Origin: Bradyrhizobium liaoningense
GTDB taxonomy: Bacteria; Pseudomonadota; Alphaproteobacteria; Rhizobiales; Xanthobacteraceae
Reading direction: 5' to 3'
NCBI RefSeq assembly: GCF_018130955.1
Contig: NZ_JAFCJM010000013.1
Location: 110,131-174,130, forward strand
DNA: 64,000 nt
Position 1 is the stretch's first letter; every line of letters begins with the position of its first letter. Both the position numbers and the translations under genes were made by a program. Below the pieces are notes generated by a model, which ran no database searches, was not told the origin of the DNA, and saw only the letters and a list, made by a program, of their open reading frames with translations. Of this stretch, positions 56,998-64,000 are shown one piece after another.

Positions 56998-58110
56998 TCA
57001 GGATTTTCCCTTCAGGAATCCGATGCGGCCGTAGAGTGCATCGCTTGCCAGAACGAAGACGAAGATGATGCCTTGCAGCACCAGCACCGATGCATCGGGC
57101 AGTCCGAGACGGCGTTGCAGCAGGCCGCCGCTGGCGCTGATGCCGCCGAGCAGGATCGCCACCGGAATGACCGCGAGCGGATTTTGCCGGGCGAGGAAGG
57201 CGACCAGAATGCCGGTGAAGCCGTAGCCAGCGGCGAGGTTGGCATTTGTGCGGCCCTGGACGGCGGCGACCTCGACCATGCCTGCGAGGCCCGCGGCGCC
57301 GCCGGCGAGGAAGCAGATCGTGAGGATGAGCTTGCTGACACCGAGGCCGACGATTTTTGCGGCGCGGATGTTGCCACCGGCAACCCGCGCGGCGAAGCCG
57401 AACACGGTGTGATAGATCAGGATGTAGGCGGCGATCGCGGCGATCAGGCCGAAGACGAGGCCCCAATGCACATCCGTGCCGGGAATCGTGCCGATCATGT
57501 TCGCCGCGCCGATCTCGCGTGTCGACGGCTTGTTGAGGCTCGCGGGGTCGCGCATCAAGCCTTCGACAAGATGGTTGAGGATGGCGAGCGCGATATAGAC
57601 GAGCAGCAGGCTCGAGATCGTCTCGTTGACGCCGCGATATTGGCGCAAGCCACCCGCGAGCATGATCCAGAGGCCGCCGCCGATCACGCCGGCGCAGACC
57701 ATCGCGATCTGGATCACGAGCGGGGGCAAGCCTTGTAGCGCCAATGCGGCGCTGGTCGCCGACAATGCGCCGATCAGAAGCGCACCTTCGCCTCCGATGA
57801 TGACCATGCCGAGCTGCGCAGGCAGGGCTGTGCAAAGCGCAGTGAGAATGAGAGGCGCCGCGCGCGTCAGCGTGTTCTGCCAGGAGAACCAGGTGCCGAA
57901 CGCGCCGTAGTACATGTAGAAATAGAGGTCGAGCGGGTTCTTGCCGAACAGCGCGACGAAGATGCCGAACACCGCGAGCGCGGCGACGAGTGCCGCGCCC
58001 GGGATCAGGATGTACTCAATGGTTGCGCCGTGGCGCTGGAGGAAGCCGGGATCGGCGGCCGGGGCAACGGCCCCGACCGCGTCGACGGGATCCACCGCTT
58101 CCGTTGTCAC
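56998..58110 (-). CDS. ABC permease 1 of importer 2 (BMP type)
   Basis: A 370-residue membrane protein, GTG start at 58110 overlapping the binding-protein stop (GTGA). It begins with a Pro/Ala-rich cytoplasmic tail, then about eight or more segments (YILIPGAALVAALAVFGIFVALFG, IGGEGALLIGALSATSAALAL, AGGAAGLAGMVEVAAVQGRTNANLAAGYGFTGILVAFLARQNP). It has the NupP/YufP type. Confidence 0.9.
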   Translation of the reverse strand: MTTEAVDPVDAVGAVAPAADPGFLQRHGATIEYILIPGAALVAALAVFGIFVALFGKNPLDLYFYMYYGAFGTWFSWQNTLTRAAPLILTALCTALPAQLGMVIIGGEGALLIGALSATSAALALQGLPPLVIQIAMVCAGVIGGGLWIMLAGGLRQYRGVNETISSLLLVYIALAILNHLVEGLMRDPASLNKPSTREIGAANMIGTIPGTDVHWGLVFGLIAAIAAYILIYHTVFGFAARVAGGNIRAAKIVGLGVSKLILTICFLAGGAAGLAGMVEVAAVQGRTNANLAAGYGFTGILVAFLARQNPLAVIPVAILLGGISASGGLLQRRLGLPDASVLVLQGIIFVFVLASDALYGRIGFLKGKS

Positions 58111-59219
58111 GAAGTCGCTCCGAGCACGCCCTCGACGAGGTAGTCCATCTTCTCCAGCTCAGGGTCCTTCTGGCCGCGATCGGTGCCGGCAGCGATCACC
58201 GTCTTGCCCTTGTTGTCGACCAGGCCGCCCTTGAAGATGGCAAAACCGTCGGCGGACAGGAACTTTGCCTTGGCCTCATCGGCTGCCTTGCGCGCTTCGG
58301 CCGAGACCGCTTCGCCATAGGGTGATGTCTTGACGATCTCTTCCTTGAGGCCACCGCGGTAGAAGTTCGGAATGCCCTCGCCGGCTGCGATCATCTTGAC
58401 GAATTTTGGATACAGCGCTTCCCAATTCCACTCGGCGCCGGTGAGATACGCCTTCGGCGCCAGCGCCGACTGGTTGGTGTGATAGCCGCACACCATGGCG
58501 CCGCGCCGCGCGGCGTTCTCGACCATCGTCTTCGGACCGTCGACATGACAGGTCAGCACGTCGACGCCCTGGTCGATCAGGCTGTTGGTGGCCTCGGCTT
58601 CCTTGACCGGCATCGACCAGTCGCCGGTGAAGATCACCTGCGTAGTGGCCTTCGGATTGACGGACTTGGCGCCGAGCGTGAAGGCGTTGATGTTGCGCAA
58701 GACCTGCGGGATCGGCTTGGCCGCAACGAAGCCGAGCTTGCTGCTCTTCGACGTCAGGCCGGCGACGATGCCGGAGATGTACTGAGCTTCGTCGATATAG
58801 CCAAAATAGCTGCCGGCGTTCTTCGGGTCCTTGTCGCTCCAGAGGCCGCCGCAGTGCTCGAAGCGGAGCTTCGGGTACTTGTTGGCCATCTTGATCATGT
58901 GCGGATTGTAGTAGCCGAACGAGGTCGGGAAGAGCAGGGTCGCGCCGTCGAGATTGATCATGGACTCGATGGTCTTCTCGACCGCATCGGTCTCCGGGAC
59001 CTTCTCTTCCTCGACCACTTTCAGGCCGGGAATTTTTTTCAGGGCCGCCGCACCCTGCGCATGCGCCTGGTTGTAGCCGTAGTCGTCGCGCGAGCCGACA
59101 TAGATGAAGCCGATGGTCGTCTCGGCCGCGAATGCCGGGCGCAGACCAGCCGCTGCTCCCAAGGAGAGCGCCGCGCCACCCTGCAACAAATGCCGTCGTG
59201 AAATCCTGCCAAAATCCAT
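58107..59219 (-). CDS. BMP-family substrate-binding protein of importer 2 (Tat-exported)
   Basis: A 370-residue binding protein. The ATG at 59219 starts a twin-arginine signal (GRISRRHLLQGGAALSLGAAAGLRPAFA). The mature part has TIGFIYVGSRDDYGYNQAHAQG, FPTSFGYYNPHMIKMANKYP and LGFVAAKPIPQVLRNINAFTLGAKSVNP, the BMP/PnrA layout. It differs from importer 1's receptor, which uses a Sec signal. It is the first gene of the six-gene operon that ends with the deaminase. Confidence 0.92.
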   Translation of the reverse strand: MDFGRISRRHLLQGGAALSLGAAAGLRPAFAAETTIGFIYVGSRDDYGYNQAHAQGAAALKKIPGLKVVEEEKVPETDAVEKTIESMINLDGATLLFPTSFGYYNPHMIKMANKYPKLRFEHCGGLWSDKDPKNAGSYFGYIDEAQYISGIVAGLTSKSSKLGFVAAKPIPQVLRNINAFTLGAKSVNPKATTQVIFTGDWSMPVKEAEATNSLIDQGVDVLTCHVDGPKTMVENAARRGAMVCGYHTNQSALAPKAYLTGAEWNWEALYPKFVKMIAAGEGIPNFYRGGLKEEIVKTSPYGEAVSAEARKAADEAKAKFLSADGFAIFKGGLVDNKGKTVIAAGTDRGQKDPELEKMDYLVEGVLGATS

Positions 59220-59620
59220 TGGATGCTCCCTTGGCGGATGGACCGCCCCTCTCACTGGCGGCTGCGCCGATCTGGCGGAGCCGGAACGGGATGTCGCAAG
59301 CTTCATGCCAGAGGTTAGGATGCGAGCATTGCCGCCTAAGGTATTGAAATAATTTTGCTATTGTATCCGTCTGAATCTTGGGCAGCAGGGCCTCTGTATA
59401 AGTTTTAGGCAGTATCAGCTTATTGTATGCAAGTGAGTTAAGCAGTCTTAACCAGCCGGTGGCGCTCGGTTGTCATCGGCGGGGTCTGTCGGCTCCGGCA
59501 TTCATGCTAACCAGTCGGGCGATCGGGCTGGGTGTGTTTCCCTGGCACCGAACTTGTATCGACTGTCAGTGGGCCCGCCGTCATCGGCCGCGGTCCCAAG
59601 CATTGGAAAGCTCGACCGGG
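59220..59620. promoter_or_regulatory. 401-base divergent regulatory region with operator-like TTGTATGCAA
   Basis: The middle (59330-59440) is AT-rich. The near-palindrome TTGTATGCAA (59423-59432) and a partial second copy TTGCTATTGTATCC (about 59352) suggest an operator for a GntR- or LacI-type repressor between two ureide operons. It is a candidate only; no regulator gene is nearby. Confidence 0.4.
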
Positions 59621-60880
59621 ATGGGTGCTGGTATCGCCGTTCGGAACAATTCGCTCGGCGAGGAGGTCGTTCGTCGCATCACCGAACTCGGCGGCATCTC
59701 GGAAGACGCGGACACGCTGACGCGCGTCTATCTGAGCAAGGAGCTGCGCACCGCGGCGGATCTCATTCTTGGCTGGATGCGCTCGGCCGGCATGCACGCG
59801 CATCTCGATGCGGTCGGCAATGTCTGCGGCCGCTATGAGGGCGAGCGGCCGGGCCTTCCCTGCCTGATGCTCGGCTCGCACTACGACACCGTGCGCGACG
59901 CCGGCAAATGGGACGGGCCGCTCGGGGTGATCACCGCGATTTCCTGCGTTGCGGAGCTGAACCGGCGCGGCCGGCGCCTGCCGTTCGCCATCGAGGTGGT
60001 AGGCTTTGCCGACGAGGAAGGTGTGCGCTTCGCGTCCACGCTGCTCGGCAGCCGCGCGGTCGCCGGCACATTTGACGAGAGTGTTCTGGCGACGCGCGAC
60101 CGGGATGGCGTGTCGATGCGCGATGCGCTCGTGCAGTTCGGGCTCGATCCCGACCATATCGGTGCCGCCGCACGTATGCGACGCGAGCTGCTTGCCTATC
60201 TCGAGCTGCATATCGAGCAGGGGCCGGTGCTGGAGGCGCAAAACCTTCCAGTCGGCGTCGTCACCGCCATCGCAGGCGCGACGCGGCTTGCGGCGCGGCT
60301 GACCGGCATTGCTGGTCACGCCGGCACGGTGCCGATGGCCCTGCGACGCGATGCGCTATCAGGCGCTGCCGAATGCATCACGGCGATCGAGCAGTTCTGC
60401 CGCACAGACACGAATGGTCTGGTCGGCACCGTCGGCTATCTCCACGCGAAGCCCGGCGCAACCAATGTCATTCCTGGGCAGGTGTCCTTCACCATCGACA
60501 TTCGCGCGCCGACCGACGCGCATCGCAAGCGCGCCGTGGCCGATATCGTCCGCCAGATCGAGGCGATTGCAAAACGCCGCGACTTGTCGCTCCAGCTCGA
60601 CGTCACCCACGAGAACCGCACCGCGCCTTGCGCGCCGTGGCTCAAGGAGCAGATCGCCCACGCGATCGCCGCGGAAGGTTTTTCCGTGTTCGAACTGCCG
60701 AGCGGGGCAGGGCATGACGGCATGGCGATGATCGACATCGCCGATGTCGGCATGATCTTCGTCCGCTGTCGCGGCGGCATCAGCCACAATCCTGCCGAGC
60801 ATGTCGAGCTCGCGGATGCCGACGCCGGCGCCCGGGTGCTGTTGCGGGTGATCGAGAATTTCAGGCCGCGCGAAAGCTAA
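59621..60880 (+). CDS. allC: allantoate amidohydrolase-type zinc hydrolase
   Basis: A 419-residue M20-family amidase/carbamoylase. Zinc and active-site motifs in order: GSHYDT, DGPLGV, GFADEEGVRFAS, LHIEQGPVLE, and GISHNPAEH near the end; GHAGTVPMALRRDAL belongs to the lid domain. PuuE just upstream in the pathway makes allantoate, so AllC is the favoured role; N-carbamoyl amino acid or ureidopropionate hydrolysis are alternatives. The ATG at 59621 matches family length, though its ribosome site is weak. It is divergent from the importer 2 operon. Confidence 0.78.
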   Translation: MGAGIAVRNNSLGEEVVRRITELGGISEDADTLTRVYLSKELRTAADLILGWMRSAGMHAHLDAVGNVCGRYEGERPGLPCLMLGSHYDTVRDAGKWDGPLGVITAISCVAELNRRGRRLPFAIEVVGFADEEGVRFASTLLGSRAVAGTFDESVLATRDRDGVSMRDALVQFGLDPDHIGAAARMRRELLAYLELHIEQGPVLEAQNLPVGVVTAIAGATRLAARLTGIAGHAGTVPMALRRDALSGAAECITAIEQFCRTDTNGLVGTVGYLHAKPGATNVIPGQVSFTIDIRAPTDAHRKRAVADIVRQIEAIAKRRDLSLQLDVTHENRTAPCAPWLKEQIAHAIAAEGFSVFELPSGAGHDGMAMIDIADVGMIFVRCRGGISHNPAEHVELADADAGARVLLRVIENFRPRES

Positions 60881-60926
60881 AGCGCGATGGTGTTTGGTTG
60901 AATCGGTTGCTCCACGGGCTCGGCTC

Positions 60927-60949
60927 ACCTCTCCCCAGCGGGGAGAGGT
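60927..60949. repeat. perfect 23-base palindrome after allC
   Basis: ACCTCTCCCCAGCGGGGAGAGGT pairs over ten bases around a three-base loop, 47 bases after the allC stop. It forms the boundary of the beta-lactamase remnant and could end allC transcription. Confidence 0.75.
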
Positions 60950-61149
60950 CGATTTGCGATCATACTGAAATCCGGGTTGGTGAGAATGGCGAAGCCGAGC
61001 CCCCACCCGGTCCCATAAGCCGGACCCGCTTCATGGCCAGCGAGGTGGATGTCGGGCGGCAGCGAATTTGTCATCATCAGCCGGACCGTTTCCGGTTTCA
61101 GAATGCGCGCACCGTCAAGCTCGCCGCCGTTCTCGCGCGAATTCCGCAT
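60950..61149 (-). pseudogene. remnant of a class C beta-lactamase-like serine hydrolase
   Basis: Only a C-terminal piece is left: NSRENGGELDGARILKPETVRLMM, then TNSLPPDI and GTGWGLGFAILTNPDFSM. These are late motifs of the class C beta-lactamase/esterase fold. The SxxK and YxN regions are missing. The frame enters the palindrome at 60949 and stops. It is not a continuation of the intact hydrolase gene at 61216. Confidence 0.7.
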
Positions 61150-61215
61150 CGTCGGCGTCTATCCCGCCCACCCCTTCCGCGCGACGTTTTCCGAGAAGAC
61201 GGAATAAGCACCCGA

Positions 61216-62544
61216 TCAAGCCTGCCCGAACTGCGCGACCACGCCCGACCATAGTCGCCAGATTTCGGGGGACTTTTCATCGACGGCGGTTTGCACCATG
61301 ACCAGCTTCGAGGGCGGATCAACAAGGATACGCTGCCCGAGATGGCCCAACATTGCGAATTGCCGTCGGCTTCCGGGAAACAAATAGAACTGATAGCCGT
61401 AGCCGAACCCTCCCTCGGCCTTTGCCAGATAGCCGTCGGAAGCGCGCACCGTGGTTGCATCGACCATCCATTGCGCCGGGATGATCTGTTTGCCTTCCCA
61501 TGCTCCGTCGTGGGCGAGCAGGCGGGCGAGCCGGGCATAGTCGCGCAACACGGCGTTGAAGAAGCCGTGCGCCACTTCATAGCCTTCCGCGTCGATCAGC
61601 CATTTGGCATCGGCTTCCGTGCCGATCGGCTGCCACACCTTTTCCTGGAGATAGTCGGAGAGTGATTTGCCCGTTGCGTAACGCAGCACCAGACCAAGCA
61701 CATCCGTTTCGATGCTGGCGTAGCGGAATTGCGTACCCGGCGGCGCGATCCGCCGATTGAATTGCGCGATGCTGGCAACGGTGCCTTTGTTGGAAAACCA
61801 GTGCTTGCGCACCATGTCGCCCCACAAGCGATCGAGGTCGCGGCCGCTGCCTTTGCCTTCGTCGGCCGGCTCGCCGAACTTCACGCCCGACGACATGTGC
61901 AGCAGCGCGCGGAGCGGCGTCGCGCCATATTCGGTGCCTTTCAAGCCAGGCACATAGGTTTCCGCGGTATCGTCGATAAATTTGATCGCGCCTTCCGAGA
62001 TCGCGATACCGACCAGCATGCCGGTGATCGATTTTGCCATCGACTGCGATATCAGCCGGTCTCGGTCGGTGCGGCCGTATTGATAGTGCTCGACCAGAAT
62101 CCGGTCGTCCTTTGCGATCAGCAGACCCGTCACCGGATTGCGCGACAGATAATCCGCAAGCGAAGAGTGGCTTCCCTTGTACTGGTAGCTGACATCCGCC
62201 TGCGTTCGCTTGAACGGCCAGGCCGTGGCTGCGCGATTGACCAAGCGCGTTGGAAAAATCTCGTCGTAGTGACTGAATGCCCCGACACGGTATTTTGGCG
62301 AAGCCGGATTGCCGGGCTGGTAAACGCGCCAGCGATCCTTCACCGGATAGTCCTCGGTGGCGCCGTAAAGCTCTGCATCGGGACCACCAGCGGAAAAGAC
62401 CGGACCACCGCCACTCGCGGCAGCCCAACTCCACTTGACCGACGCAACACAACTCGCCGCAAGTCCGGTCAGAGCCGAGCGGCGCGAGAGTGCGCTCCCG
62501 GCGTCGGCGAAAGACGATAAATTGGTAGAGCGCTGATATATCAT
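61216..62544 (-). CDS. secreted beta-lactamase-fold serine hydrolase
   Basis: A 442-residue protein. It starts with a possible Tat signal (LSRRSALTGLAASCVASVKWSWA). The SxxK nucleophile is in SQSMAKSITGML and a YxS/N-like YAS lies in FRYASIETDVLG. LLHMSSGVKF is the typical loop, and GHLGQRILVDP replaces the KTG region of true lactamases. It is probably an esterase or amidase (6-aminohexanoate-dimer hydrolase type), not a resistance enzyme. Substrate is unknown. Confidence 0.82.
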   Translation of the reverse strand: MIYQRSTNLSSFADAGSALSRRSALTGLAASCVASVKWSWAAASGGGPVFSAGGPDAELYGATEDYPVKDRWRVYQPGNPASPKYRVGAFSHYDEIFPTRLVNRAATAWPFKRTQADVSYQYKGSHSSLADYLSRNPVTGLLIAKDDRILVEHYQYGRTDRDRLISQSMAKSITGMLVGIAISEGAIKFIDDTAETYVPGLKGTEYGATPLRALLHMSSGVKFGEPADEGKGSGRDLDRLWGDMVRKHWFSNKGTVASIAQFNRRIAPPGTQFRYASIETDVLGLVLRYATGKSLSDYLQEKVWQPIGTEADAKWLIDAEGYEVAHGFFNAVLRDYARLARLLAHDGAWEGKQIIPAQWMVDATTVRASDGYLAKAEGGFGYGYQFYLFPGSRRQFAMLGHLGQRILVDPPSKLVMVQTAVDEKSPEIWRLWSGVVAQFGQA

Positions 62545-62668
62545 AAGGAGTCCCGTTGTCGCAGCTCATTGCGCGGAAGGATCCCCATCAGTCTGTCAAA
62601 TGTTTTCGATCCCTTCTCGCCGATTCCCGCAGTTTGGCTGGCCGATTTCTAAACGACTGGCCGATTCT

Positions 62669-63774
62669 TCAATTGGAAGTGCCACGGGCTGCATTTCGCG
62701 CCATTGAGAGACGGCGGAATTCGGTTGGGGTCAAATTGGTCGCTGCCTTGAAGGCGCGGTTGAACGGCCCGATCGACTGGAAACCTGTGTCCATGGCAAT
62801 TGTCAGCACCGGGACTTCTACTTGTTCACCTTGGCTTCCTCGATCCGGTAATGATTGAGGAACGCATTGAAATTGCGATAACCGAGGCCCTCGTTGATAA
62901 GTTGCCGCAGCCGGTACTCCGGCACGTCAAGCTCGGCGGATAGCAATTTGATGGTCAACCCCTCACGCCGGTAGATGCGCTCGACGGTCATGAGCTGTTC
63001 CAACCGGCGCAGGAGAGCCGGTTCAATCGTTGCGTCAGACGCCTTGGTTGGCGCGCTGGAGGGGACGTTTGCTGCGGGCAGCAGGATCGAACCTTTCCGC
63101 GTCCCCGCCTCCAGCAGATTCCATGTGCTCAAACCAACCAACACGAACAGAACGAAGGCGTTGGCGACGCTAGTCATAGAAAAAGTGGGATGCGAGGGCT
63201 GCTGCAGGAAGCTCAAGTAAGAGTTGAGAACGATTTGGGCCGACGCGCCGATCAGAACGACCAGCCGGAGCCCACGCCGGCCTTGCACAAGGTCCGCCGG
63301 CCAGGTGACAAGCGTCTGCGCTACCGCCAACAACGCCAGGCCGAGAGAGGTGAACGACAGCGTGCGTTCGATCGCAAGCTCGAGCGCGGCCGTTCGTGTG
63401 ACTCCGCTGGCGTCCAGCCATTGCGCGACGGCGACGGCCGCCCACAAGACGCCATGCCAAGGCCGTGGTACGAAATCGTCATCGAAGGCAGCACGCGCCC
63501 ATAGCCAGAACACGACACTGTTCGCGCTGGACAACGCCAGCAGCAACAGGCCCCACCACGCAAATGGCCGCGGGAACGTGGGCGCCGAGCAGACCATCGA
63601 AGCCGCGGCGCCGATTGCGAGCGCGGCGCCCAGCAGTGCGGCCGTGCTATCGCGGCGATCGCGTAGCGCCAAAGATGCGATCAGCAGGCACAATGCTACG
63701 ACGGCGCCTCGTAACCCGAGGTCAATCGACATCAAACCGCTGGTGCCCACTATCGGAAATACTCCAAATGCCAT
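62669..63774 (-). pseudogene. AraC-type membrane regulator truncated by a frameshift
   Basis: From 63774 there are about six hydrophobic segments and then the first half of an AraC helix-turn-helix (LSAELDVPEYRLRQLINEGLGYRNFNAFLNHYRIEEAK). The frame then stops after VNK at about 62818. Another frame continues VPVLTIAMDTGFQSIGPFNRAFKAATNLTPTEFRRL to the stop at 62669, the second half of the same domain. Some 8-10 residues appear to be lost at the junction, with a net shift of one base. DNA binding is expected to be lost. Confidence 0.75.
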
Positions 63775-63875
63775 TGTTGAGCCGCGTAGGCTCGCTCATA
63801 CGCCCTGGGCGCAACTGATGTCGAGTCGTCAGACAATCTCGAAGCGGCTACGAACTGAAAGAGCCCCGATCCGGC

Positions 63876-64000
63876 TCAGAAGTCGATGTCCGAAAGCCAG
63901 CTCGCAATGGCCACTTCCGGTTTTGGCCGATTTTGTTGCAGAACTGTCTTGAGGAGCCGAGCGAACCGTGATTCCGTCGAGGTGAAGCGGCCATCGACGG
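63876..64000 (-). CDS. partial gene at the right edge (C-terminus only)
   Basis: An open frame of about 41 codons ends at TGA (63876-63878). It reads FTSTESRFARLLKTVLQQNRP, then EVAIASWLSDIDF. Codon choice is compatible with coding, but no family is recognised and the start lies outside the window. Confidence 0.35.
   Translation of the reverse strand, partial: VDGRFTSTESRFARLLKTVLQQNRPKPEVAIASWLSDIDF

Noticed and set aside
61216..62544. beta-lactamase resistance gene
   Set aside because: SxxK is present but the KTG box and other class C lactamase features are not; an esterase or amidase is likelier.

Overview
The window is high-GC chromosomal DNA most like a Bradyrhizobium or a close relative (Alphaproteobacteria, Hyphomicrobiales). 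The grounds are the gene set (XoxF-type methanol dehydrogenase accessory genes, PuuE-type purine catabolism, MarC, DUF892 and Lon/Hsp20 stress genes), two perfect FixK/FNR boxes, and several intergenic palindromes that I recall as abundant in that genus. Species assignment is inference. I saw no tRNA, rRNA, CRISPR array or intact insertion sequence.

Region A (1-15.7 kb) is the accessory part of a PQQ/lanthanide-dependent alcohol dehydrogenase system. It holds a SoxYZ-like carrier, a SoxH-like zinc metallohydrolase, an XoxJ-type binding protein and a CXXCW/rhodanese-like protein. It also holds an ABC-2 exporter with its beta-propeller and binding-protein partners, S-formylglutathione hydrolase, an FlhRS/MoxXY-like two-component system and a TonB-dependent receptor that is a good candidate for lanthanide uptake. 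The dehydrogenase (xoxF) and its cytochrome are not in the window.

Region B (15.7-28 kb) is accessory and partly decaying. It contains RlpA, a wrecked and an intact copy of a winged-helix/TolB-like/TPR regulator, a P-loop kinase and a membrane CNBD protein. Two FixK-type boxes precede a small six-cysteine secreted protein and a VIT-like/TorF operon. An 843-residue Asp-box beta-propeller with a very basic N-terminus and a Tat-exported GH1 glycosidase follow.

Region C (28-39.3 kb) holds a thiolase, HU, a 49-residue protein, an Hsp20-Lon stress operon, a DUF892 ferritin-like protein, MarC, a ClC-type channel and several small envelope proteins.

Region D (39.3-60.9 kb) is a large purine/ureide salvage and catabolism cluster. 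Genes for purine entry are a Tsx-like porin and two complete BMP-type (nucleoside-type) ABC importers. Genes for conversion are two deaminases, a two-subunit xanthine dehydrogenase-like enzyme, a fused OHCU decarboxylase-HIU hydrolase, PuuE allantoinase, an AllC-type amidohydrolase, a BiuH-like cysteine hydrolase and a DUF3830 protein. Urate oxidase is missing. Together these could convert imported purines to ureido compounds for nitrogen. The right end (61-64 kb) has a serine hydrolase, a beta-lactamase remnant and a frameshifted AraC regulator.

Two patterns cross the window. Long inverted repeats sit at convergent gene ends, probably as bidirectional terminators. At least four genes are broken by frameshifts, three of which look like the loss of one base (or 3n+1).
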